Shown here in pieces: positions 56,776-64,000 of a stretch of DNA of 64,000 nt. The DNA lies in contig DASWNX010000030.1 of NCBI GenBank assembly GCA_036399055.1, positions 1 to 64,000 of the forward strand, given 5' to 3'. Below the pieces are notes generated by a model. The model was not told the DNA's origin. It did no database searches and saw nothing but the letters and a program-made list of their open reading frames with translations. Positions within the stretch are counted from its first letter, which is position 1, and every line of letters begins with the position of its first letter. The translations under genes and the position numbers were made by a program. The stretch is from Jatrophihabitans sp. GTDB lineage: Bacteria; Actinomycetota; Actinomycetes; Mycobacteriales; Jatrophihabitantaceae.

Positions 56776-59661
56776 TCAGGACGCCGTCGAGATGCTGATG
56801 ACATTCCAGGTGTTGCTGGTCAGTCGCCCGTCCGGCGGGGGGATGTAGGGCACCCGCAGGCCGCCGTTCACCGCCTGACCGGCTCGCATGTTGTCGAAGT
56901 TGTAGGTGACCGAGATGCCCGGCATCTTGGTTCCCGAGCCCTGGTACGGCCGGCCCTGGTACGGCATGCTGGTCGCGCCCCGGTGGTACTGGTACAGCCC
57001 GCCGTAGATGTTGACGCCGTGACCGATCTCGCCGCGGTAGAAGTTGTCGGCGATGAACGAGCCGCGCAGCGTGAACACGGTCGCGTAGATCAATCCGGCG
57101 CCTCCGTTGGTCATGGACGGGGCGCTGCTGGGCACGTACATGTGGGACGGGTAGTTGTTCGCGACCGGCCAGCTCAGGTTGTCGGTGTAGACCCCGCTGA
57201 GGTCGTTGGGGCAGTACCCGGCGGTGGTGGCGTTGAGGGCGCCGTCGGCGGCGCAGGTCATCGGCCGGTAGATCCGCACGTTGTGGTTGGCGATCAGGGC
57301 CAGGCCGTCGCTGGTGCTGGTGACCGTGGGGTTGTTGTAGGTCAGGTCGTTGGTGATGACGATGTCGTGCTCGGCGACGATCGAGACGTTGCCGGTGGTC
57401 CTGCCCTCGACGTAGACGTCGCCGTAGCCGTGGTAGTAGGGGGTGACGTCGTTGGCCGGGTCGGTGTAGGTCTTGCTCGCGTCGTAGCCGGTGTCGCCCG
57501 GCTGCTTTCCGCGCCACGGGAAGTTCTGGGTGGTGTTGACCGGAGAGCCCGCGGCCGCGCTGGCGGTCTTGCTCAGCACGCCCTGCACGATCGGCGTGGC
57601 GGTGGTGACGCAGGCGCCCTTCGTGGACAGCGACGTGCAGACGACCCGGTCGAGCTCGACGGTCCAGCGCTGGGTCGTGGTGTTGTATCCCTTGCCCGTC
57701 TGCGTTTGCAGAAAGCCGCCGGTGACCGTCTCGGGGGTCGTCGTGGTCACGCTCGGCGCGGCGGCGGTGACGGTGACGGTGTACCAGCGCGAGTTCACGG
57801 TGGTGCCGACCGTCCGCGACGCGGCGCTCAGCTTGTCGGTGATCGCGCTGGTGAGGGTGGCCGTGGTGGGGCTGGCGGTGGCCAGCTCGGCGTCCGTCGC
57901 GGTCTTGATGGCGGCGAAGACGTCGTTCTTGGGCGTGCCCGTGCCGGTCTCGCAGTCGAGGTTGCGGCGCCTGGCCGGGCCTGCCGCCGGGCAGGCCGCG
58001 GTGGCGACGTAGGAGGCCTCGTCCGTCCAGGTGCCCGCCAGGGTGTTGCTGACAGCGGCGGGCGGCATGGTGAGCGCGGTGGTGGTGTTGAAGACCGGGC
58101 TGGCCACCGTCGCCTGGGTCGGCTTGACGGACGGGTCGGGGTTCTTGACGTAGATCAGCGTCCGCGACAGCGGGACCACCGCGTTGATGACCCCGCCCGA
58201 GGGGTCGGTGGTGCTCTGACCCTCGCTGTCGACGGTGTTGACGTTGGCGAAGGTGCCGGTGCTGCGGTAGCAGGCCGAGGAGCCGGCCGGTGTCAGCGGG
58301 CTGGTGATCCGGGCGGTGTTGCCGAGGATCGCGATCCGGGTGGGACCGGTGTAGACGCATTGGGCCATCGGCAGCGCCTCGGTGGCGTCCTCGGGCAGTT
58401 CCAGGGCGTTGGACTGGTAGATCGGGAACACCCTGTTGCCGGAGCCGGCGGTCGGGTAGTTCTCGGTGAGGGTGGCCTCGCCGTTGGTTTCCGGGTAGGC
58501 CCTCATGTAACCGCCGTTGGGGCCCGCCGGTTGCTGGCTGCCGTTGACCGTGCCGGTCCACACCGTGTAGGCGGCGCCGTCGAAGTTCGGCTTGCTGTTC
58601 CTGGAGTTTCCGGTGTCCTTGCCACGGTCGATGAGGTAGGCGTCCTGGCTGTAGACCGGGCCGTTCATCACCATGTTCGGTTCCATCGAGGAGTCGCAGG
58701 TGTCGTTGTGGGTCACCGAGGTCGGCGAGCCGGAGGCGGGAGTGTAGGAGCCGTTCTCGGTGAAGTAGGCGAAGCTGGAATCGGTTCCCATGGCCGCCTG
58801 GATGGCGGTGGAGGGCCGCCGGCTGGCGTTGTTCCACCCGGTGTGCGTGCCCCGGCCCGGCCCGGCGCCGTTGGGGTAGTACAGGTCGTCGCAGATGTTG
58901 GTGCTGTGGCTGGAGTCGCACAGCGGGGTGGTGCTGGCGTTGACGTAGGTGCAGGTGCCACCCCACTGCAGGCTGCCGGGCTTGCTCTTGCCGCTGATCG
59001 AGGTGCCGGTGAGGTTCGCCGCCGAGGTCACCTGCACCGAACGGGCCTTGTAGAAGCTGTTGATGAACTCCGCGGAGTAGGTCTCGTACTTGGTGTAGTA
59101 CTGGAAGTTGTTGAAGCTGGGCATCGCGTCGACGTCGGCGACCAGGGTCTTGGTGAGGTACTTGGGGCTGGGCTTGCCGGTGGGCACCTGGCCGACCGAC
59201 TTGACCCGGGCCAGGCCAGAGGTGGCGAAGGTGACCGTCCACCAGTAGGACTCGACGCTGGTGACCCCGTCGCCGCCGGTGATCGGAACGCCTTGCTGCA
59301 TCCGCGGATTGGTGATGCCGGCCTTGTTGGTGATTCCGGTGGCCAGCAGGGCGCACTCGAAACCGTCCGTCGGCGGGCAGTTGGTGTTGACCCAGCTGAG
59401 GAAGTTCTCGATTCCGGCCTGTGCCGCCGCGGTCGCCTCGCCGGCGTCGACGCTGGCCCTGGCAGGCTTGATCTGACCGGTCAGCGCGGTGGTCGCGGTG
59501 GCGAGCATCAGCATCGCCATGATGCTGATCATCATCACCAGCACCAGGCTCTGGCCGGCGTCCTCGCGGCCCAGCCTGGCCAGCAACCCACGCCGGGTGG
59601 CGGCCCACGGGCCCTTCCGGCTCGGTGGTCTTCTCATGGCGGCCGGCCCCCGGTCTCTCAT
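56776..59661 (-). CDS. Very large PilX-like minor pilin / pilus tip protein
   Basis: This 961-aa product starts at the ATG 59661, overlapping the pilW-like stop (ATGA). It has a basic leader (MRDRGPAAMRRPPSRKGPWAA), then DAGQSLVLVMMISIMAMLML, a PilX-type N-terminal helix that lacks the Glu at +5, and about 900 extracellular residues. The extracellular part is rich in Thr, Ser, Asn, Tyr and Cys (more than ten Cys, probably disulfides), with parallel-beta-like stretches (VSIVAEHDIVITNDLTY, GLALIANHNVRIYRP). Normal PilX is about 200 aa, so this is probably a tip adhesin. It is the largest pilus gene. Confidence 0.8.
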   Translation of the reverse strand: MRDRGPAAMRRPPSRKGPWAATRRGLLARLGREDAGQSLVLVMMISIMAMLMLATATTALTGQIKPARASVDAGEATAAAQAGIENFLSWVNTNCPPTDGFECALLATGITNKAGITNPRMQQGVPITGGDGVTSVESYWWTVTFATSGLARVKSVGQVPTGKPSPKYLTKTLVADVDAMPSFNNFQYYTKYETYSAEFINSFYKARSVQVTSAANLTGTSISGKSKPGSLQWGGTCTYVNASTTPLCDSSHSTNICDDLYYPNGAGPGRGTHTGWNNASRRPSTAIQAAMGTDSSFAYFTENGSYTPASGSPTSVTHNDTCDSSMEPNMVMNGPVYSQDAYLIDRGKDTGNSRNSKPNFDGAAYTVWTGTVNGSQQPAGPNGGYMRAYPETNGEATLTENYPTAGSGNRVFPIYQSNALELPEDATEALPMAQCVYTGPTRIAILGNTARITSPLTPAGSSACYRSTGTFANVNTVDSEGQSTTDPSGGVINAVVPLSRTLIYVKNPDPSVKPTQATVASPVFNTTTALTMPPAAVSNTLAGTWTDEASYVATAACPAAGPARRRNLDCETGTGTPKNDVFAAIKTATDAELATASPTTATLTSAITDKLSAASRTVGTTVNSRWYTVTVTAAAPSVTTTTPETVTGGFLQTQTGKGYNTTTQRWTVELDRVVCTSLSTKGACVTTATPIVQGVLSKTASAAAGSPVNTTQNFPWRGKQPGDTGYDASKTYTDPANDVTPYYHGYGDVYVEGRTTGNVSIVAEHDIVITNDLTYNNPTVTSTSDGLALIANHNVRIYRPMTCAADGALNATTAGYCPNDLSGVYTDNLSWPVANNYPSHMYVPSSAPSMTNGGAGLIYATVFTLRGSFIADNFYRGEIGHGVNIYGGLYQYHRGATSMPYQGRPYQGSGTKMPGISVTYNFDNMRAGQAVNGGLRVPYIPPPDGRLTSNTWNVISISTAS

Positions 59662-60476
59662 GATGGGTACCCCGAGCTCACCGAGGCCAGCGAGGTGAAG
59701 GCCATGCTGCTGGTGTTGGAGGGGTCCACGGCGGTGAAGGCGATGGCGATGCTGCCGATCTGGTTCAGGGCCTTGTCGACGTTGAGCGCCGGGTTGCCGC
59801 GATGGTTTCCCGAGGTCACGGCCAGCGAGCCGGCGCCGATGCTGGGGTCGAGCATGCCGGAATTGGGTTGCCCGCTCTGCAGGCACAACCCGGCAGTGGG
59901 GGTCGAGCCGCGCAGGCAGCCCAGCTGGGTCAGGTCGATCGCGCTGCCGATCCGCGAGTACGGCTGGAAGATCGGCTGGCCGGCGGTGGCCTTGGCGTTG
60001 AAGCCGAGCTGGCGCACCGAGTGCACCGTGGTGTTGTCCGGCTTGAAGACGACCTCGATGAGCTGGCCCACGCCGGTCGCCGGGTTGCTGACCCGCAACA
60101 TCAGCGCGACCTTGGTGGTCGCGGCAGGTGCGGTGAAGGCGCCGCTGACGGCAGTCGAGCGGTTGCCGAGGTTGGCGTAGAAGACGATCTTGGTGCTGGT
60201 GATCTCCTCGAACCGGTCGGCTTTGATGCTCGGGTCCAGCCAGCCGGCCATCCGCAACATCGAGGTCCAGCTGTCCAGGGTCAGCCGGGCGTCACCGGAG
60301 TTCTGATTGGTCAGCACGGTCTTGTAACCGGCATGGCTGGCGCCGACGAAGAACATCACCGCCATGGTGCCCAGGATGGTCGTCAGGATCATGCTGACCA
60401 TCAACTCGGCAAGGGTGATGCCCCGCTCGTCGTGGGCCAGCCGGGCGCGCGCCGCACGTCGGGTCCGGCTCAGCAC
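59658..60476 (-). CDS. PilW-like minor prepilin
   Basis: This 272-aa product starts at a GTG (60476) inside the end of the preceding pilV-like gene. After a leader (LSRTRRAARARLAHDERG) comes the prepilin cleavage motif G-ITLAELMVSMIL with Glu at +5. The C-terminal part (GWLDPSIKADRFEEITSTKIVFYANL ... TALCLQSG-type Cys pair) matches PilW-like minor pilins. It should be cut by PilD and assemble near the tip. Longer upstream frames are other-frame noise. Confidence 0.85.
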   Translation of the reverse strand: MLSRTRRAARARLAHDERGITLAELMVSMILTTILGTMAVMFFVGASHAGYKTVLTNQNSGDARLTLDSWTSMLRMAGWLDPSIKADRFEEITSTKIVFYANLGNRSTAVSGAFTAPAATTKVALMLRVSNPATGVGQLIEVVFKPDNTTVHSVRQLGFNAKATAGQPIFQPYSRIGSAIDLTQLGCLRGSTPTAGLCLQSGQPNSGMLDPSIGAGSLAVTSGNHRGNPALNVDKALNQIGSIAIAFTAVDPSNTSSMAFTSLASVSSGYPS

Positions 60477-60958
60477 GACAACACCGTGTCGTAGCGGACG
60501 GTGCGGTTGGAGCTGTCGTTCCAGCTCACCTTGACCGTCACGTTGCGGGCGGCGCCGGGCGCGCAGAGCGCGGTGGCGGCCGGGGTCATGATCGGGGTGA
60601 TGGTGAAGCTGGTTCCTTTGAGCGCGACGGTCGAGGCGGAGGCGTCCAGCTGGCTGGCAGTGCTGTTCTGGCCGCGCAGCTTCTCGATCTCCTGCCGCGC
60701 CAGGTTCGAGGCGGCGACCCGGTTCTGGGTGACGCCGGTCAGCTTCACCAGGGTGACCATCGCCAGCATGACCGCGAAGGACACCACCGTGAACAGCGCG
60801 AGTGAGACGACCACCTCGGCCATGGTGAACCCGTCGTCGTCGGCGCTGGTCGGAGGACGGTCCTCCTTGCTGGCGCTGGCCTGCTTGTCCTCGCGCAGCA
60901 TCCGGAAGAGGACGCCGACATGCCCAGCGAAGGACCGGGTGGTCATCGGTGGGTTCAT
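60470..60958 (-). CDS. PilV-like minor prepilin
   Basis: The 162-aa product begins at the ATG 60958 (GAGAAGG upstream). It has a long leader (about 43 residues) before the cleavage motif DDG-FTMAEVVVSLALFTVVSFAVM with Glu at +5. The C-terminal part is short with two Cys (ALCAPGAAR and the last residues TVLSC). It resembles PilV/PilI minor pilins. The pilA gene stands 101 nt upstream, and pilW-like overlaps the end. Confidence 0.85.
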   Translation of the reverse strand: MNPPMTTRSFAGHVGVLFRMLREDKQASASKEDRPPTSADDDGFTMAEVVVSLALFTVVSFAVMLAMVTLVKLTGVTQNRVAASNLARQEIEKLRGQNSTASQLDASASTVALKGTSFTITPIMTPAATALCAPGAARNVTVKVSWNDSSNRTVRYDTVLSC

Positions 60959-61059
60959 GCCTGCACCTTCTCGGTATCGGCGGACAGGGTGGACTGGCTG
61001 GGGAAATGAGAGCTGGGCGGGCGGTCGTGACCACCCGCCCAGCTGCCGACAGCGACGTG

Positions 61060-61497
61060 CTAGCTGGTGGCGGTCTGACCGGTGCTGCTGCTGTAGGTGT
61101 AGGTCTTGTCGCCCGGGCTGCCGGCCGTGGTGGCGATCGTGTACGAGCCGGAGGCCGGAGTCAGGACCAGGGAGTTGCCCGGCGAGACGTTGATGGTGCC
61201 GGTGGCCGCGGCGGCGCCGCTGCCGCAGGTGATGGTTCCGCTGCCGGTCACGGTGACCGCGGCGGCCGGGTAGGTGTTTCCACCGTCGGAGTAGCACTGC
61301 TCGACCACGGCGATGGCGTTGCGGGTGTCGGAGGCGGCCGACTTGTTCTTCGCGCCCTTCTGGTAGTTCAGGTACATCGGGATCGCGATGGCGATCAGAA
61401 TGCCGATGATCACGACCACGACCAGCAGTTCGATCAGGGTGAAGCCCTTGTCACCCTTGGCGCGCTCCTCACGGAGCTGGTGCAGCTTGTTGAGCAT
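61060..61497 (-). CDS. pilA: Major type IV pilin
   Basis: This 145-aa prepilin starts at the ATG 61497 behind AGGAGG. It has a 20-residue leader (MLNKLHQLREERAKGDKG) and the classical G-FTLIELLVVVVIIGILIAIAIP with Glu at +5. The globular part has two Cys (VEQCYSDGG and TITCGSG), a probable disulfide loop, and a Thr/Ser/Gly-rich beta-sheet tail. It should form the pilus fibre. The long leader and short globular domain are typical of Gram-positive and actinobacterial type IV pilins. Confidence 0.95.
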   Translation of the reverse strand: MLNKLHQLREERAKGDKGFTLIELLVVVVIIGILIAIAIPMYLNYQKGAKNKSAASDTRNAIAVVEQCYSDGGNTYPAAAVTVTGSGTITCGSGAAAATGTINVSPGNSLVLTPASGSYTIATTAGSPGDKTYTYSSSTGQTATS

Positions 61498-61499
61498 AA

Positions 61500-61513
61500 G
61501 AGCCTCCTGGCTC
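61500..61513 (-). promoter_or_regulatory. Hairpin enclosing the pilA ribosome-binding site
   Basis: On the minus strand GAGCC-AGGA-GGCTC forms a 5-bp stem whose loop and 3' side contain the AGGAGG site, three bases before the pilA ATG. It could limit translation of pilA at low temperature or until another factor opens it. Inference from sequence only. Confidence 0.4.
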
Positions 61514-61720
61514 GTTCGGAGTGGGCATCGGCGAGGCGCCGCAGCCGCTAAGTTTTTTCTCAAAAGTTAAATCGGCATGATCTGAGGCCGGCTTAGCTTC
61601 CGAAGGAACTATTTCGTCACGGACGGTATCGATCAGATAACTTTCAGTGACGACCATGGGGCAGGTAGTGGCCAGGGCCGGTCCAGGCGGATAAAGCGCA
61701 GAGCGCGAGCTCGGGGCTCG

Positions 61721-62950
61721 TCAGCCGGCCTGGATGTGCTGGTAGATCGAGAACATCGGCAGGTAGAGGCAGATGACCATCGTGCCGATCACCGCGCCGA
61801 GCAGCACCACCAGCAGCGGCTCCATCGCCGAGGTCAGCGACTCGGTGGCCGTCTCGACCTCGTGGTCGTAGAAGTCGGCGACCTTGTCCAGCATCTCGGT
61901 GATCTGACCGGTCTCCTCACCGACTTCCATCATCTGCACCACCATGTTGGGAAACAGCGGGTGCTTGCCCAGCGGCCCCGACATCTGCTGGCCCACCCGG
62001 ACCGCGGCCCGGACGTCGTCCATCGCCTCGGAGACCACGGCGTTTCCGGCGGTGCCGCCGACCACCTCGAGGGCCTGGATGATCGGCACGCCGACCGCGA
62101 GCAGGGTTCCCAGGTTGCGCGCCCAGCGGCTGATGGCCAGCTTGGTGAACAGCGTTCCGAACACCGGCAGTCGCAGCTTGAGCCGGTCCATCCGCAGCCG
62201 GAAGGCGTGGTTCTTCTGCATCGCCCGGCGGTAGGACTTCAGCGCGACCACCACGGCGACGACGGTCACCGGAATCGCCCAGTAGGCGTTGTGCGACAGC
62301 ACCACCATGATCTTGGTCGGCAGCGGCAGCTTGCCGCCGAGCTGGGCGAACATCTTCTCGAACACCGGGACGATGAAGACGATGACGCCACTGCCCAGCA
62401 GCAGCGAGAACAGCAGCACGATGACCGGATAGGTCATCGCGGCCTTGATCTTGGCCCGCAGGTTCGAGTCGTCCTCGTACATCTTCGCGATGCGGGTCAG
62501 CGCGTCGTCGAGGAAGCCGCCGGTCTCACCGGCCTTGACCATGTTGACCATCAGCAGCGGAAAGTGGTCCGGGTGCAGCGCCATCGACTTGGACAGCGTG
62601 GAGCCGCCTTGGACGTCGGCGCGGATCTGACTGAGGGCCAACCGCAGCTTCGGCTTGGAGGTCTGCTCCTCCAGGATCGCCAGCGAACGCAGCAGGGTCA
62701 GGCCTGAGGAGGTCATCGAGGCGAACTGCCGCGACAGGATCGCCAGGTCCTTCAGGCTGGTCCGGCCGCCCAGGCCGGGGATCTTGAGCTCCTTCTGCAG
62801 GCCCTGGCCGGTGAGCTCCACCGACAGCGGCATCAGCTTCTGGTCGGCGAGGGAGTTCGCGGCGGCCTGGGCCGAGGCCGACTCGATCTTGCCCTTCTGC
62901 AGCGCGCCGGCCCGGTCCAGCGCCTCGTAGGCGTATGTCTTGGCGCCCAT
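61721..62950 (-). CDS. pilC: Type IV pilus inner-membrane platform protein PilC
   Basis: This 409-aa T2SF-family protein has the two T2SF repeats, with the characteristic blocks ILSRQFASMTSSGLTLLRSL and FTKLAISRWARNLGTLLAVGVPIIQAL, and three membrane segments (YPVIVLLFSLLLGSGVIVFIV, WAIPVTVVAVVVALK, MEPLLVVLLGAVIGTMVICLYL). PilC couples the PilB/PilT ATPases to pilus assembly. The ATG at 62950 is 2 nt from the pilT stop. The pilA promoter region (223 bp) lies between it and pilA. Confidence 0.96.
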   Translation of the reverse strand: MGAKTYAYEALDRAGALQKGKIESASAQAAANSLADQKLMPLSVELTGQGLQKELKIPGLGGRTSLKDLAILSRQFASMTSSGLTLLRSLAILEEQTSKPKLRLALSQIRADVQGGSTLSKSMALHPDHFPLLMVNMVKAGETGGFLDDALTRIAKMYEDDSNLRAKIKAAMTYPVIVLLFSLLLGSGVIVFIVPVFEKMFAQLGGKLPLPTKIMVVLSHNAYWAIPVTVVAVVVALKSYRRAMQKNHAFRLRMDRLKLRLPVFGTLFTKLAISRWARNLGTLLAVGVPIIQALEVVGGTAGNAVVSEAMDDVRAAVRVGQQMSGPLGKHPLFPNMVVQMMEVGEETGQITEMLDKVADFYDHEVETATESLTSAMEPLLVVLLGAVIGTMVICLYLPMFSIYQHIQAG

Positions 62951-62952
62951 GG

Positions 62953-64000
62953 CTAGAGCCTCGCCAGCCGCTTGAACTCGTTCGGGTCGTGCGCGAGCTC
63001 CAGCGCGGTCGCCTTGCTCACCAGCTGCTCGGCGAAGCGCTGTGCCAGGTGCTGGTCAAAGCTGAGCATGCCGGCGTCGGCCGAGGACTGCAGGAACGAC
63101 GGGATCTGGTGGACCTTGCCTTCCCGGATCAGGTTCCGGATCGCCGCGGTGGCGACCATGATCTCGCACACGATCGACCGGCCCATGCCGTCCTTGCGCG
63201 GCGCCAGCGCCTGGGTCACGACACCCTGCAGGCAGTTGGCCAGCTGAGCCCGGATCTGGGTCTGCTGGTGCGGCGGGTAGATGTCGATCAGCCGGTCGAC
63301 GGTCTGGGCCGCGGACTGGGTGTGCAGGGTGGCCAGCACCAGGTGCCCGGTCTCGGCGGCGGTGACCGCCACCGAGGTGGTCTCCAGGTCTCGAAGCTCG
63401 CCGACCAGGATGATGTCAGGGTCCTGGCGCAGCACATGCTTGAGCGCGATGGCGAAGTCGGCGGTGTCCGAGCCGACCTCGCGCTGGTTGACCACGCTTC
63501 GTGAGTGCGAGTGCAGGTACTCGATCGGGTCTTCGATGGTGACGATGTGCGAGGACCGGGTCTGGTTGGCCACATCGAGCAGCGCGGCGAGCGTGGTGGA
63601 CTTACCCGAGCCGGTCGGGCCGGTGACCAGCACCAGGCCCCGGGTCAGGTGCGCGAAGCCTTCCACCGAGCGGGGCAGGCCGAGCTCGTCAAGGCTGCGG
63701 ATCTTGTGCGGAATGGCTCGGAACGCCGCACCCACCGCGCCACGCTGGCGGTAGACGTTGACCCGGAACCGGCTCACTCCCGGGATCGCGTAGGCGGTGT
63801 CGAGTTCCTGGGTCTTGTCGAAGCGCTCCCACAGGTGCTCGCTGATGACCGAACGGATCAGCGTCTCGGTGTCCACCGGAGCGAGTTTGTTCCGCCCCGC
63901 CAACGGCGCCAGGGTCCCGTTGATCCGCATGCACGGCGCGATGCCGGCGGTGATGTGCAGGTCCGAGCCGCCCAACTCCACGAGCATGGTGAGCAATTCG
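62953..64000 (-). CDS. pilT: Type IV pilus retraction ATPase PilT (5' end outside window)
   Basis: The PilT family ATPase has LGGSDLHITAGIAPCMRING at the beginning, Walker A TGPTGSGKSTTL, the Asp box IEDPIEYLH, the AIRAGE-like VLRQDPDIILVGELRD and the His box ATLHTQSAAQTVDRLID. The frame is open to the window edge (E-L-L-T before the first ATG at 63986), so the gene is cut at its 5' end. The ATG or TTG inside the window is not the true start. It powers retraction (twitching); pilB is not seen and is probably further upstream. Confidence 0.95.
   Translation of the reverse strand, partial: ELLTMLVELGGSDLHITAGIAPCMRINGTLAPLAGRNKLAPVDTETLIRSVISEHLWERFDKTQELDTAYAIPGVSRFRVNVYRQRGAVGAAFRAIPHKIRSLDELGLPRSVEGFAHLTRGLVLVTGPTGSGKSTTLAALLDVANQTRSSHIVTIEDPIEYLHSHSRSVVNQREVGSDTADFAIALKHVLRQDPDIILVGELRDLETTSVAVTAAETGHLVLATLHTQSAAQTVDRLIDIYPPHQQTQIRAQLANCLQGVVTQALAPRKDGMGRSIVCEIMVATAAIRNLIREGKVHQIPSFLQSSADAGMLSFDQHLAQRFAEQLVSKATALELAHDPNEFKRLARL

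Noticed and set aside
56983-60180. 1,065-aa open frame on the plus strand across the pilus genes
   Set aside because: It is antisense to the pilX-like and pilW-like genes, with low-complexity Val/Gly/Asp/Arg sequence and no recognisable motif.

Overview
The window is high-GC DNA from an actinomycete (Actinomycetota). The evidence is GTG starts, dense GTGA/ATGA gene overlaps, a prfB-ftsE-ftsX-smpB-ssrA neighbourhood arranged as in mycobacteria, and a tmRNA tag (ADSNRADFVLAA) close to the mycobacterial one. The genus cannot be fixed from this sequence. A type IVa-like pilus operon and a Ter stress cluster point to a soil or environmental actinomycete.

Layout. 1-10.5 kb: a tandem repeat, a GAF-ANTAR antiterminator, then a housekeeping block with prfB, a proline iminopeptidase, a lipoprotein, ftsE/ftsX (division ABC complex), smpB, an amidohydrolase, a tandem GNAT protein and a CYTH-CHAD protein. 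10.68-14.2 kb: the tmRNA gene, whose 3' end and terminator are repeated about 730 bp downstream (att-like) around one acetyltransferase gene. A small membrane protein, an Mrr-like nuclease and a GIY-YIG-like protein follow, and this stretch looks like an accessory islet. 14.3-22.6 kb: two tandem paralogous membrane-anchored propeller-like proteins with a shared promoter layout, an SDR/FAD-oxidase pair, a secreted six-hairpin glycosidase and a PspC-like protein.

22.9-36.4 kb is the main accessory system. It holds an AIM24-family protein, two canonical TerD proteins, a TerC-family membrane protein, a TerA-like protein, a TelA protein, a small unknown, then degenerate TerD- and TerA-like proteins. 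These are translationally coupled or closely linked to a nucleoside-like biosynthetic set: a CitE/HpcH-like lyase, a double phosphoribosyltransferase fusion and a HAD phosphatase. A divergent seryl-tRNA synthetase comes directly after. TerC/TelA/TerD probably act at the membrane as a metal- or stress-responsive complex, and the enzyme set probably makes a small nucleotide-like metabolite.

36.4-47.9 kb: a methyltransferase, a threonine-aldolase-like enzyme, a spore-photoproduct-lyase-like radical SAM protein, a hydrolase/kinase/RidA operon, another hydrolase, a MacB-type ABC exporter operon ending in a frameshifted lipoprotein, and a VOC protein. 48.2-53.2 kb: a 1,668-aa secreted nuclease/5'-nucleotidase, which would degrade extracellular DNA and then remove phosphate. 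53.4-64 kb: a minus-strand type IV pilus operon in the order pilT (cut by the window edge), pilC, pilA, pilV-like, pilW-like, a 961-aa pilX-like gene, pilD, pilM, pilN, pilO.

A recurring theme is that short tandem arrays of unrelated sequence sit directly after stop codons, mostly between convergent genes. Several genes also appear to have leaderless promoters with a TANNNT/CANNNT box 5-8 nt before a GTG start.
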